Source: Kiritimatiellia bacterium (GTDB lineage Bacteria > Verrucomicrobiota > Kiritimatiellia > RFP12 > UBA3636). Taken from it: a DNA stretch of 19,705 nucleotides. The position numbers were made by a program, and so were the translations under genes. The stretch's first letter is position 1; every line of letters begins with the position of its first letter. Of the stretch, positions 1-8,274 are shown one piece after another. The stretch is from contig JAEDLN010000013.1 of assembly GCA_016295275.1 (NCBI GenBank), forward strand, positions 1-19,705, given 5' to 3'. The notes under the pieces were generated by a model. The model searched no databases and was not told the origin of the DNA. It saw only the letters and a list, made by a program, of their open reading frames with translations.

Positions 1-127
1 AAGAGCGACGGGGCGGGATGTATAGGAACACAAAGATTTTTTGCGTCGTAGAGGGGGCGGCGGCGGAGGCGAGCCGAAACAGGCGATGCGGCGCGCTGGG
101 GAGCGAGTACGGCGGGGGGTGATTTTT

Positions 128-198
128 GCGGGTGTAATGGCGGTAGGGCGCGATGTCCCCATCGCGCCGCACGGGTAATGAGCGGGTGTAATAGCGGT
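128..198. repeat. Direct repeat of a 17-mer, two copies 54 nt apart
   Basis: GCGGGTGTAATGGCGGT at 128-144 recurs at 182-198 with one mismatch (G to A in the centre). The same word appears inverted at 15247-15263. It is a building block of the spacer repeats. Confidence 0.7.
134..170. repeat. Palindromic intergenic repeat, copy 1 (37 nt, inverted relative to 15125-15161)
   Basis: Direct reading shows a hairpin with a perfect 9-bp stem, GGCGCGATG (147-155) and CATCGCGCC (160-168), around a TCCC loop. The 37-nt segment matches 15125-15161 exactly in inverted orientation. An overlapping 26-nt part (128-153) also matches 15238-15263 inverted. Such spacer-confined palindromes resemble the REP/BIME class of dispersed repeats; membership in a named family is not claimed. 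Confidence 0.8.
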
Positions 199-370
199 GC
201 GCCGCAACGGGACACGAGGGGGAGCGCGCGGCGGGGGCGCGCGAGTAGGGCGCGAGGGGGCCGGGCGCTTTCGGAATGGATTGTTTTTTGTTATTCTCGC
301 ATTGTTTCGGACGCCTGTCGACGAGGTTTGAAGGTACAAACGGGACGGATCAAGGAGGAAAGAGAAGAAT

Positions 371-1258
371 ATGAAAGAAGCGGTTTCCATTACAACGGAT
401 TTTGACGGCAGTCATGGCGATCCGGGGCGTGCGTTGAGGCTTTTGGCGGAGAATGGCGTAAGCCACATCATGTGGTGCCATGAGTGGAATACGGACCATT
501 TGTACAGCGATCGCGAGCTGGCGTATCTTGCCGGGTTGCTCAAGCAGACCGGCATCCGGCTTCTTGACATACATGGCAGCGACGGCGGTGCCAGCGGGGA
601 GATTTCTTCGTGGTATTCGCCGTGTGAAACGTATCGCGAGTCGGGTGTTGAGTTGGTTCGCAATCGGCTTCGGATGATGGCGATGTTGCATGGCGAGGGT
701 TCGCTTGTGATGCACGTTCCCTTTTTGCGGGATACCTTCACGAAAGAGCAGATAGAGGGGGATTATGGCGCCAACCGGAAGTTTGACGCCTTGCGCCGTT
801 CGCTCGATACGCTTGTTCCGGAATGCCAAGCGCTTGGCGTACCATTGGCGCTTGAGAACATGCCGGAGGACAATTGGGTTTTTCTGGAAACGATTTTGAA
901 GGAGTATCCGGCGGATGCCGTCGGACTCTGCTACGATTCCGGGCACGGCAACATCAGTTGGAGTGAAACACCTCCGATCGGATTGGAGAAGATCGAGGCG
1001 CACAAGGAGCGTCTTTTCGCGCTTCATTTGCATGACAACGACGGGCATGGCGACCAGCATCAGCCGCCGTTTTTCGGGACGATCGATTGGGAGCGGCTGA
1101 TTCGGATCGTCGATGCCTCCCCATCGTGTGCGCGACCGCTCAATTTCGAACTCAGCTATCGGGAACCCAGTGGCAAGGGCGTGACGGTAGAAGCGTGGCT
1201 CCGGGATTCGGTCGAGCGGTGTCGCAAGGTTGCGGCGCTCTCGACGATTTCCCGGTAG
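371..1258 (+). CDS. Sugar phosphate isomerase/epimerase-like TIM-barrel protein
   Basis: The 295-residue product looks like the xylose isomerase-like/AP endonuclease 2 TIM-barrel superfamily, whose members isomerise or epimerise sugars using a divalent metal. Candidate metal-site residues sit at the ends of successive strands: H68 (LDIHG), H115, E162 (ALEN), D189 and H192 (YDSGHGN), H219-H221-D222 (LHLHDNDG), H230 and E260 (FELSY). The segment HDNDGHGDQHQPPFFGTIDW is a typical late-barrel signature of this family. There is no signal peptide, so it is probably cytoplasmic. The ATG is supported by a strong AAGGAGG about ten bases upstream. The gene stands alone and converges with the ABC exporter genes. 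The substrate cannot be told from sequence; the family call is firm, the reaction is not. Confidence 0.85.
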   Translation: MKEAVSITTDFDGSHGDPGRALRLLAENGVSHIMWCHEWNTDHLYSDRELAYLAGLLKQTGIRLLDIHGSDGGASGEISSWYSPCETYRESGVELVRNRLRMMAMLHGEGSLVMHVPFLRDTFTKEQIEGDYGANRKFDALRRSLDTLVPECQALGVPLALENMPEDNWVFLETILKEYPADAVGLCYDSGHGNISWSETPPIGLEKIEAHKERLFALHLHDNDGHGDQHQPPFFGTIDWERLIRIVDASPSCARPLNFELSYREPSGKGVTVEAWLRDSVERCRKVAALSTISR

Positions 1259-1290
1259 CAGGGGGTCGGTTTCTTTCCCTCGGACGACGC

Positions 1291-1309
1291 ATGCCGTATG
1301 GCGTTTTTT
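1291..1309 (+). terminator. Weak candidate terminator between convergent genes
   Basis: A short hairpin (ATGCC, loop GTAT, GGCGT, with one G-T pair) runs into a T tract in the 61-bp gap between two convergent genes. The stem is only 5 bp, so this is a weak call made mainly from its position. Confidence 0.3.
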
Positions 1310-1319
1310 GGGGGGCGGG

Positions 1320-2660
1320 TCAGAGTTCGCGCCGGCGGAGAGGAACGGAGGAAAGGAGCGCCAGCAGCACCGGGTAGAGCAAGCCGGTAATCGCGAATGC
1401 GCAAAGGACATCCTGCGGCTCGAGCGCGATACCATCTCCGAGTCGATCGAAAACCTGCAGTTTTCGCATTGGGGAGAGGAGCGAATTGGTACCGGCGGAA
1501 ACGGAGCGGGAGAGCGATTCGAGGTGTTCGGCGAGCATCGAGGTAGTTGACGTGCCGTGCGAGTGGGCGGCCTCATCCGGATTGGAGAAATCGGGGTTTC
1601 CGGCGACGAGTGCGATGAGGCAGAGAGCGGAAGCGGCAAAAGCGGCTACAGGGAACGAGAGGCAGCATCCGCAGGCGATGCCGACGGCGGCGAGCAGCGC
1701 GAGGAGGGCGAGGCAGGCGATACCGCCGAAGAAAAGATTTCGCGCCAGTCCCCCGTACGGGAGGAAGAGTTGCAGCGCGTCGTTGTGTCGGATCAGCAGG
1801 GTATTGCCGGATTGGGACGGTTCGCTGTTTCGCAGAACGACGGTAAGGGCAGGCAACCCGTTTCGGAGGGAAGGCGGAATTTCGAAGACGAGCAAACCGC
1901 GATGATCGTCCAATGGCTGCGAAAAGATCCGGTTTCCATCCGGATCGAAGCATTCGAGAACGGCGTTGACGGTTTGCGTGCTTCCGTAGGCGGTAAGATA
2001 GCGCAGTTTTCCGCGAATGGGTTGTTCGGGCGAGGCGGAAGAATCGGGAAGGAAGAAGCGCCAGCGGCGTTCCATTCCGGGTTCCAGGGGAAGATGAAGA
2101 GGTCCTTTGAGATCGCGCAGAATTGCGGCCCGGACGGCCTCGGGGGAATCGGGTTGTTGCGTAGGAAAGATCGTCGCGTAGAGGCGATCGGCTTCCTCTT
2201 GCAGACAAAGGGGATCTTGCGGGAGAAGGCGAAGAACGCCTGTCTGTTCGGGACCGAGCCCGCGCAAGCGCACTTGGACGTAGACGGAACCGAGAACGGC
2301 CGTCAGCAACAAAGCGTTGAGGACGACGAGCCCGAGCCAGCGACCGAGGAAGACGCAAAAGGGTCGTGCAGGCGATGTTGCGGTCAGGACGTATCGTTTT
2401 TCTTCGATATCGCCGGAAATAACGGCGCATCCGGCCCAGAGCGTGGCGATGGAGAGGAGGGTTACGGCCGAGCCGAGCGTCCATGTCAGCAGCATTCTCA
2501 GCAAGCCGGCATCCGTACCGTCTGTCACGAGGTTTTGGGGCAAGACGATGATGGTAACGGCGAGCAGGAAAAGGAGCGTTGCCACGAGCCGGGAGCGGAG
2601 AGGAGCCCGAATACCGAGCATGAAGCCGGCTTGGATGCCGGAGAGGAATTTACTCATCAT
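1320..2660 (-). CDS. ABC-2 type exporter permease with large soluble loop
   Basis: This 446-residue membrane protein has hydrophobic segments at about 24-44, 52-80 and 100-127. A soluble region of roughly 170 residues follows, then a cluster of segments at about 300-350 and a final one near 418-442. That arrangement, next to an ATPase, indicates an ABC-2 type export permease with a large, probably extracytoplasmic domain. The start is ATGATGAGT at 2660 (or 2657); it overlaps the ATPase stop by 11 bases, which implies translational coupling. The open frame extends further upstream only inside the ATPase gene. The exported substrate is unknown. It is the last gene of its operon. Confidence 0.75.
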   Translation of the reverse strand: MMSKFLSGIQAGFMLGIRAPLRSRLVATLLFLLAVTIIVLPQNLVTDGTDAGLLRMLLTWTLGSAVTLLSIATLWAGCAVISGDIEEKRYVLTATSPARPFCVFLGRWLGLVVLNALLLTAVLGSVYVQVRLRGLGPEQTGVLRLLPQDPLCLQEEADRLYATIFPTQQPDSPEAVRAAILRDLKGPLHLPLEPGMERRWRFFLPDSSASPEQPIRGKLRYLTAYGSTQTVNAVLECFDPDGNRIFSQPLDDHRGLLVFEIPPSLRNGLPALTVVLRNSEPSQSGNTLLIRHNDALQLFLPYGGLARNLFFGGIACLALLALLAAVGIACGCCLSFPVAAFAASALCLIALVAGNPDFSNPDEAAHSHGTSTTSMLAEHLESLSRSVSAGTNSLLSPMRKLQVFDRLGDGIALEPQDVLCAFAITGLLYPVLLALLSSVPLRRREL

Positions 2661-3579
2661 GCGGTTGGGTTCCCGGTGTTGCGTTGGCTTTCCGGATTGC
2701 ATCCAGGAAAAAATCTTCCAGAGGAACGGACGGGCGATCGACCCGGACGCCATTGGGCGCGAAAGGTTCGAGAGCGGCTTTTGCCGCATCGATTCGATCC
2801 GGCGCGATGCCATTGACGGTAAAGCGGCAGCAGTCGTTTTGGCGGAGCAGCGTATCGAGGGGGCCTTCGGCGTGGAGGCGTCCCGAGACGAGGATCAGCA
2901 CTCGGGTGCAGACGTCGGCGACTTCGCCGAGCAGGTGGGAAGAAAGGAGAATGGTTTTTCCCTCCTTGCGCAGTTCTCGGATCATTTCCTTGACGTCATG
3001 GCGGCCGATAGGATCGAGGCCGGATGTCGGCTCGTCGAGGATGACGAGTTCGGGATTGTTGAGAAGGGCTTGAGCGAGACCGACGCGGCGAGCCATTCCC
3101 TTGGAGAATTCGCCGATTGCGCGGTCGGCGTCCTTGCGGGCGATTCCGACGCGATCGAGGAGGGATGGTATCGTTTCGCGGCGTTTGGCGGAGGAGAGGC
3201 CGAAGAGCCCGCCGTAGTAGTCGAGCGTTTCGCGCGGCGTAAGGAACTTGTGCAGATTGGAAAGTTCGGGAAGGTATCCGATTCGGGCGCGTGCCTGCGG
3301 GGTATCCGGCGCGAGGCCGAACAGGCGGACGGAGCCTGCGGTGGGGCGCAAAAGTCCCAAGAGCATTTTGATGGTTGTGGATTTTCCGGAGCCGTTCGGA
3401 CCGAGCAAACCGAGCACCTCTCCGGGAAAAGCGGAGAAGGAGAGATCTGCGACAGCCTTTACCCGCGGACGTTTCCAGAAATCGAGGAACGTCTTTTCGA
3501 GGTGTTCGGCTTCAAGGACCGGCCGGGTTTCATCGCGTGGCGGGGATTGGTTTTGGGCATTCATCGGAAAGCGGTTCAT
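2650..3579 (-). CDS. ABC-2 type exporter ATP-binding protein
   Basis: The 309-residue product is a nucleotide-binding subunit that would power the two flanking permeases. It shows Walker A GPNGSGKST, a Q-loop region with GYLPE (Glu in place of the usual Gln, as in many ABC-2 ATPases), the signature variant FSKGMARRV, Walker B LVILDEPTSGLD and the switch His in LLSSHLL. The C-terminal 80 residues after the core form an accessory domain. The ATG at 3579 overlaps the TGA of the upstream permease (ATGA), which favours this start over the in-frame ATG at 3564; neither has a clear ribosome binding site. Closest in type to drug, lipid or gliding-type ABC-2 exporters; the cargo is not predictable. 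Confidence 0.92.
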   Translation of the reverse strand: MNRFPMNAQNQSPPRDETRPVLEAEHLEKTFLDFWKRPRVKAVADLSFSAFPGEVLGLLGPNGSGKSTTIKMLLGLLRPTAGSVRLFGLAPDTPQARARIGYLPELSNLHKFLTPRETLDYYGGLFGLSSAKRRETIPSLLDRVGIARKDADRAIGEFSKGMARRVGLAQALLNNPELVILDEPTSGLDPIGRHDVKEMIRELRKEGKTILLSSHLLGEVADVCTRVLILVSGRLHAEGPLDTLLRQNDCCRFTVNGIAPDRIDAAKAALEPFAPNGVRVDRPSVPLEDFFLDAIRKANATPGTQPHDE

Positions 3580-4544
3580 TGGATATCCCGGTTTCGGAAC
3601 AGGAGAAGGCCGATCGAGAGCACGGCGGAAGAATAGAAAAGCGTGTAAAGCGTTGTCAGCAAGAGACGTTCCGGCGAGCATGCGAATCCGTCGGCGAATC
3701 GATCGGCCAGCCAGAATTCCTGGACATTCGGAAGGAATGCGGCGATGCAGGCGCCGAATGTTCCGGCGGAGGCGAATCGATCGGCCAGGAACCCGGAGAG
3801 CAGCAGGAAAAAGGACAAAGCGGCGGCGGGGGCGGTTTGGAGGCGGACGGACAGGGACGTTGAGACGGCGCAAAAGATCAACAGCAGCAGGAGCAGGAAA
3901 AATCCGGCCGGAAAGAGATCGGGATCGATTGCCGGGTTCCAGCGGAGGGCCGGGGAGCCGTCTCGAGCGAACCATCCGAGCAGAGCGAGGGAAGCGAGGG
4001 GTTGCAGCAGAGAGAGGGCGGCAAAAAAAGAAAGGGCGAATCGCCGTGCCCGCCAGGCATGGAAAAGGGCGGCAAAGGCGAGGGCGAGAAGGGGGAGCGA
4101 GACGGAAACGATTCCGCAGAGCAGATCGCGCATTTCACCGGCCGATCGTGCCGTTTCGACGTATGCTTCGGCCGTCCGGCATGCCAGGATCGTACTCCAG
4201 AGAGCATTCCATGCAAAGACGGCGGCAACCGCGCAGGAGCCGAGCCATTTTCCGATGAGGTAATCGAAGCGTCGGATTGGCTTTGCCAATGCGGTAGCGG
4301 CGATTCCGGAGCGCAGATCGGCGGCCAGCGTACAGCCGGACGTAGAAGCGCAGACAAGGACACCGGAGAACAAGAGGAATGCAAGACCGCAATCCCGTGC
4401 CAGCCTCACCGAATCCCCGAAGGTATGCAGTTGCAAAAGAGGTTGGAGGGCGGTCAGCTCCACGCAAGCGAGGGTCAGCAGCAGTGCCACGGGCGACTGC
4501 AAGCCTTCCAATGCGGTTGATTTCGCGACAGATAACGCTCTCAT
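3576..4544 (-). CDS. ABC-2 type exporter permease (first of two)
   Basis: The 322-residue protein is dominated by hydrophobic segments at about 18-38, 52-75, 95-122, 142-165, 170-193, 207-230 and 295-317. A cytoplasmic stretch SGIAATALAKPIRRFDYLIG resembles the loop after the second helix of ABC-2 permeases. It is translationally coupled to the ATPase (ATGA) and likely forms an exporter with it and the downstream permease. The chosen ATG is the first Met of the hydrophobic protein; 73 bp separate it from the HAD gene. A TATGCT element just upstream of the start (minus strand) could be a -10 box, but I see no good -35. Function beyond export is unknown. Confidence 0.75.
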   Translation of the reverse strand: MRALSVAKSTALEGLQSPVALLLTLACVELTALQPLLQLHTFGDSVRLARDCGLAFLLFSGVLVCASTSGCTLAADLRSGIAATALAKPIRRFDYLIGKWLGSCAVAAVFAWNALWSTILACRTAEAYVETARSAGEMRDLLCGIVSVSLPLLALAFAALFHAWRARRFALSFFAALSLLQPLASLALLGWFARDGSPALRWNPAIDPDLFPAGFFLLLLLLIFCAVSTSLSVRLQTAPAAALSFFLLLSGFLADRFASAGTFGACIAAFLPNVQEFWLADRFADGFACSPERLLLTTLYTLFYSSAVLSIGLLLFRNRDIQ

Positions 4545-4617
4545 GCCGCGATGATAGCATAATCGACGGCGGCGCGGAACGACGGGTTTGCGGCGGGCGT
4601 GGCGAAATGTGGGGGAG

Positions 4618-5394
4618 TCAGGCGAGACGGAGAGCGGCGGCCAGATCCGACCATCCGTCGCAGGTATACGTGGCGGTCGACGGCTCCGTTGCGGAGAAAC
4701 CGGTCCGCAACAGGACGGTAGGGATAGTGGCGGCGGTTCCGGCTGCGATATCGGTATGGATATTATCGCCGATTGCGAGCGCTTCTTCGGGGCGGATGCC
4801 GAGTTGCCGGATGGCGTCGTTGAAGAGGTGGGGAGAAGGCTTTCCGATGACGATGGGGGTTTTTCCGGTTGCGAATTGCACGGCGGAGACGATGGTACCG
4901 GTTCCGGGGACGGGGCCGCCATCGAGGAGAAGGCGCGCATCGATATTGGTTGCGACGAAAGTAGCGCCATTCAGGATCAGGCGCATGGCGGAATGCAGTT
5001 TTCGGTAGGTGAAATTCCGATCGATTGAAACGACGACCCAATCGGTTGCGTCGGCCCGGTCGTCTGCGATGGAGAGTCCCTGTTCGCGGCAGGCTTGCAA
5101 GAGCCCTGTTTCACCGATGACGTAGGCGGAGCCGGAGCGGCAGTACCGGGCGGTGGTTTCGGCGGTTGTGACGACATCTTCGGTATCGCAGGGAATGCCT
5201 TGTGCGCGCAGTTGGTCGCGTACGATCTCCCGCGGACGGTTGGAGCGGTTGGTGATAAAAAGGCAGCGAATACCCGCCTGTTGTGCGGCGTTGATTGTTT
5301 CGGTTGCGCCGGGAATAGGGGAAGAGCCTTTGTAAACCGTTCCATCCAAATCGAGAAGAAACGCTTTCGGCGAGGGAATTGATTCGGGATTCAT
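4618..5394 (-). CDS. HAD-superfamily class IIA phosphatase (NagD-like)
   Basis: The 258-residue protein carries the haloacid dehalogenase motifs in order: motif I LLDLDGTVY (nucleophile D15, acid D17), motif II FITNRS with its Thr, the motif III Lys in IGKPSP, and motif IV AIGDNIHTDI. The cap lies between motifs II and III, as in the IIA (NagD/p-nitrophenyl phosphatase) group, which dephosphorylates small sugar phosphates or nucleotides. The ATG at 5394 is preferred over the longer frame (start 5445), because the family begins a few residues before motif I and the longer version would overlap azlD. No Shine-Dalgarno is visible. It begins 20 bp after azlD and is probably co-transcribed. The natural substrate is unknown. 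Confidence 0.88.
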   Translation of the reverse strand: MNPESIPSPKAFLLDLDGTVYKGSSPIPGATETINAAQQAGIRCLFITNRSNRPREIVRDQLRAQGIPCDTEDVVTTAETTARYCRSGSAYVIGETGLLQACREQGLSIADDRADATDWVVVSIDRNFTYRKLHSAMRLILNGATFVATNIDARLLLDGGPVPGTGTIVSAVQFATGKTPIVIGKPSPHLFNDAIRQLGIRPEEALAIGDNIHTDIAAGTAATIPTVLLRTGFSATEPSTATYTCDGWSDLAAALRLA

Positions 5395-5414
5395 GCGAGG
5401 CGGAAAGGGGGGGC

Positions 5415-5753
5415 TTAGGAAAGAAGCAACTGTTGAGCGAGCCACGCGACGATGACGCCACCGGCGGCAACGGTCGGCAAAGAACGATTCAGCCGGGCAA
5501 GGATGAAAGCGGCGAGCATGCCGGCGATGGAGGAAACGGTCGAGACGTTTGCGGGGATACCCTCCGTTTCCGTAGCGGAAAAGGCGTCGGGAATCACCAT
5601 AGCGGCCAGAATCGAGTAGGGTAGGATTTGGATAAACGCCACGATCCGCGGATTCCGGATCGGTTTCCGGAAGAGGATGAACGGCGAAACGCGGAGCAGG
5701 TAGGTTGTTGCCGCCATTGCCAGCACGAGCAGAAGAAGGTCATTCGAACTCAT
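5415..5753 (-). CDS. azlD: AzlD family small membrane subunit
   Basis: The 112-residue hydrophobic protein matches the AzlD family in size (about 100-110) and in the motif around LAMAATTYLLRVSPFILFRK near the N terminus, followed by three further hydrophobic segments. AzlD works with AzlC as a branched-chain amino acid exporter in the inner membrane. Its ATG overlaps the azlC stop (ATGA), the usual arrangement for this pair. The annotation relies on the pairing as well as on sequence. Actual cargo in this organism is not known. Confidence 0.82.
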   Translation of the reverse strand: MSSNDLLLLVLAMAATTYLLRVSPFILFRKPIRNPRIVAFIQILPYSILAAMVIPDAFSATETEGIPANVSTVSSIAGMLAAFILARLNRSLPTVAAGGVIVAWLAQQLLLS

Positions 5754-6490
5754 GAGCGATTCCCTTCCGGAAGCGAATCGGTTCCATCGTGTTCCTGCGA
5801 AGACCCGGGTGAGCGGGCGGCTCCGACGGCTGCCGCAGCGATTCCCGAGAGCAGCATGCAGGATGCGCCGGACGGGCGAATATCGGACGGCAGGAGGTGC
5901 AAGAGAAGGTTGAAGACAATGGCGAGCAGGACGCAGGACAGAACGGGCCGGTCTTTTCGTGCGGCGGGCAGGATGATGGCCACGAACATTGCATACGGCG
6001 CGAGACGGAGCGGCGCGATGGCGGAAGAAGGCAGGAGATGGGCGCCCAGACCGCCGAAGACCGTTCCGCCGAGCCAACCGAGGAGCGAGCAGGTCGTCAA
6101 TCCCAGCATATAGGCAAATGCAAGCGGTTGCTTTTGCAAGAGGGAGACGGCGACGATTTCATCGGTAATACCCATTGCGACGAGGCATCGTTTCGCAAGA
6201 CCGGTTCCCGGAGCGATGCGTTGCGAGATTGCCAATGCCATCAAGAGGTAGCGCATATTGAGCGCAAGGCAGGTCAGGACAATGGAAAGAATGCCGGCGT
6301 TTCCGTACAGTTGAACGAGGACGGTCTGACCGGTTCCGGAGAAGTTGATCAGAGCCGAGAGCAGCTGTCCCCACAAGGGGATATCCTTCGCCATTCCGGC
6401 GGCCGTTATTGCGAACACAACGGCAAAATAGCCGGCGAAAACCGGAAGGGCGTCGACGATTCCTTTACGAAACAGCGGTGGTAGCTTCAT
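5750..6490 (-). CDS. azlC: AzlC family amino acid exporter, large subunit
   Basis: The 246-residue protein begins with an RKGIVDALPVFAGYFAVVFA segment typical of AzlC (the family opening is a Gly-rich helix after a short basic start). It has NFSGTGQTVLVQL and LNMRYLLMALAIS motifs that also fit the family, with about six to seven hydrophobic segments. With AzlD it would export branched-chain or related amino acids. ATG at 6490 is chosen; a GTG 36 bases upstream (6526) is in frame, and neither has a clear ribosome binding site. The gap to lysS is 105 bp with no convincing terminator, so read-through from lysS is possible. The C-terminal tail after about residue 225 is hydrophilic. Confidence 0.87.
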   Translation of the reverse strand: MKLPPLFRKGIVDALPVFAGYFAVVFAITAAGMAKDIPLWGQLLSALINFSGTGQTVLVQLYGNAGILSIVLTCLALNMRYLLMALAISQRIAPGTGLAKRCLVAMGITDEIVAVSLLQKQPLAFAYMLGLTTCSLLGWLGGTVFGGLGAHLLPSSAIAPLRLAPYAMFVAIILPAARKDRPVLSCVLLAIVFNLLLHLLPSDIRPSGASCMLLSGIAAAAVGAARSPGSSQEHDGTDSLPEGNRS

Positions 6491-6595
6491 GTGAGAAAAG
6501 AGACCCGGGGAAAAGGAAAGCCGCACGACAAGCGAGCACGGGGCTTGCTGCCATACGGCAAAAGCGTTGTTGTCCGCGGGGGACGACTCCGCATG

Positions 6596-8104
6596 CTATT
6601 GTTTCAGTTGCGGAAACAGAATGACATCGCGGATGACCTCGGTTCCCGTCAGCATCATCACCAGGCGATCGATTCCGATACCCATGCCGCCTGCGGGCGG
6701 CATGCCGTATTCGAGGGCGCGGATAAAATCTTCATCGATTTTTTCCGTATCTTCGCCGGCTTGGTGTTCGAACGCTTCGCGTTGAGCGATGGGGTTGTTC
6801 TGTTCGGTGTAGCCCGGGCAGAGTTCGCGTCCGGCGACGACGAATTCGAACGCATTGGCGACGGAGGGCTGATCCGGGAGTGTTTTTGCCAGCGGGATGT
6901 ATTCGCGAGGAATATCGACGACGAATGTCGGCTGGAACAACGTCCGTTCGATCAGTTTGTCGTATACCTCGTGGGACAGCTCCAGCATCGACCAAGCGGG
7001 ATTGACGTCCAGACCGGCTTCGGCGGCGCGGGTCCGCGCCGTTTCGATCGGCAAATCGAACCAATCCTCTCCCATTTTCTCGCGAATCAGCGCGGGGTAG
7101 GAGGCTTCGCGATAGGGCGGCGTAAAATCGATTTCTGCGTCGCCGTACGGAACCTTGCGGGTACCGAGCACTTCGTCGCACGCATTGGGGATAAATCCTT
7201 CGAGGAGCTCCTTCATTGCCGTGCGGTCGGCGTATGCCTGATAGAGTTCCATGACGGTGAATTCCGGGTTATGCGTACGGTCGAGACCCTCGTTGCGGAA
7301 ATCGCGGCCGATTTCGAAAATCTTGTCGAATCCGCCGACGAGCAAGCGTTTGAGATAGAGTTCGGGTGCGATTCGCATGTACATGGTGCAATCCAGCGCA
7401 TTGTAGTGCGTCGTGAAGGGGCGAGCGGCGGCGCCGCCCGGCTGGGGTTGCATCATCGGGGTTTCGACCTCTTGGAAGCCGCGATCCTCGAGATAGCGCC
7501 GGATCGAGCGAACGATGGCGATGCGCTTGTTGAACCGCTCCCGCGATTCCGGATTGGACATCAGATCGAGATAGCGCATGCGATAGCGGTCCTCCGTATC
7601 CTGCAAGCCGTGGAATTTTTCCGGCGGCTGGCGCAAGGCCTTGCTGAGGAGGGTCCAGCGGACGACTCGAATGGAGAGTTCTCCGGTCCGGGTCGTAAAC
7701 AGAGGGCCTTCCACGCCGATATGGTCGCCCAAATCGAGATTGCGCATGGCGTCGAACGCTTCGGCGCCCATGTTTTTGGCGTTGATAAAGAGTTGGATTC
7801 TACCGGAACCGTCTTGCAAATCTCCGAATACGGTTTTTCCCATATCTCTGCGTCCCATGAAACGTCCGGCGGCCGCGACCTGTTGCGGCAGAATTGTCTC
7901 CGGGGCGGCGTCTGCGGCCGGCGGCACCCAACCGGTGCGAATTTCGGCAATGGTTCCTGTCCGTTCGAAGGCCTGTCCGAACGGCTGATATCCTGCGGCC
8001 TCGAGTTTGCGCATATTTTCGATACGGATGGCGCGGTAGTCGGTCGCCTTGTTGCCGGCGGTTTCCTGTTGAGGGGTTGAGGACTCGGTATTCTCGTTAT
8101 TCAT
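6596..8104 (-). CDS. lysS: Lysyl-tRNA synthetase, class II
   Basis: This 502-residue enzyme charges tRNA-Lys with lysine in the cytoplasm. An OB-fold anticodon-binding domain (about 75-160, with MGKTVFGDLQDGSGRIQLFI) precedes the class II catalytic core. Motif 1 lies near 214-230 (ETPMMQPQPGGAAARPF), motif 2 near 263-293 (FEIGRDFRNEGLDRTHNPEF), and motif 3 at about 472-487 (GGMGIGIDRLVMMLTG). Length is normal for bacterial LysRS. The ATG at 8104 gives a full-length N terminus. The segment ELCPGYTEQNNP replaces the more usual N-A/G-F/Y-S/T-E-L-N-D form, so a Pro stands where an Asn of the lysine pocket is expected; the key Glu is kept. It is transcribed divergently from the trp operon, with a promoter at 8144-8172. 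Confidence 0.97.
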   Translation of the reverse strand: MNNENTESSTPQQETAGNKATDYRAIRIENMRKLEAAGYQPFGQAFERTGTIAEIRTGWVPPAADAAPETILPQQVAAAGRFMGRRDMGKTVFGDLQDGSGRIQLFINAKNMGAEAFDAMRNLDLGDHIGVEGPLFTTRTGELSIRVVRWTLLSKALRQPPEKFHGLQDTEDRYRMRYLDLMSNPESRERFNKRIAIVRSIRRYLEDRGFQEVETPMMQPQPGGAAARPFTTHYNALDCTMYMRIAPELYLKRLLVGGFDKIFEIGRDFRNEGLDRTHNPEFTVMELYQAYADRTAMKELLEGFIPNACDEVLGTRKVPYGDAEIDFTPPYREASYPALIREKMGEDWFDLPIETARTRAAEAGLDVNPAWSMLELSHEVYDKLIERTLFQPTFVVDIPREYIPLAKTLPDQPSVANAFEFVVAGRELCPGYTEQNNPIAQREAFEHQAGEDTEKIDEDFIRALEYGMPPAGGMGIGIDRLVMMLTGTEVIRDVILFPQLKQ

Positions 8105-8143
8105 GATTGCCTGATGATAAAAAGCACGTGTTAAGAGTATCGA

Positions 8144-8172
8144 ATCGTATCAAAAGCCATCCGTTCGGGCAA
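8144..8172 (-). promoter_or_regulatory. Predicted sigma-70 promoter of lysS
   Basis: On the minus strand TTGCCC (8172-8167) and TACGAT (8149-8144) are 17 bp apart, which gives a start about 30 bases before the lysS ATG. The fit to consensus is moderate and the position suits lysS. Confidence 0.6.
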
Positions 8173-8274
8173 ATGCATCGCCCGTCCGGCGCGTTTCCGG
8201 CGGGGGCGGCGCGGACCGAGGGCGTGGCGGCGCGGACGTACGATGGAGGGGCGCATTTTTTTTGGGAAAGCGTA

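Larger units (their letters stand above)
1..370. other. Gene-free G-rich spacer upstream of the TIM-barrel gene
   Basis: I see no credible gene here. The short reading frames are rich in Arg, Gly and Ala and have no family resemblance. The stretch is strongly G-rich on the plus strand and holds a palindromic repeat and a repeated 17-mer, both related to the spacer near 15.1 kb. The last 20 bases hold the ribosome binding site of the next gene (AAGGAGGAAAG). A weak promoter-like TATTCT at 292-297 has no convincing -35 partner, so no promoter is called. Confidence 0.7.

Noticed and set aside
350..1639. 429-codon minus-strand frame over the TIM-barrel gene
   Set aside because: It is rich in Arg and Pro with no family pattern, while the opposite strand encodes a clear TIM-barrel protein with a strong ribosome binding site.
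6491..8080. Long plus-strand reading frame (529 codons) opposite lysS
   Set aside because: It lies antisense to an unmistakable LysRS gene in a GC-rich context, has no recognisable motif and no ribosome binding site. The same holds for the long plus-strand frames at 1557-2816 and 2317-3636 opposite the ABC genes.
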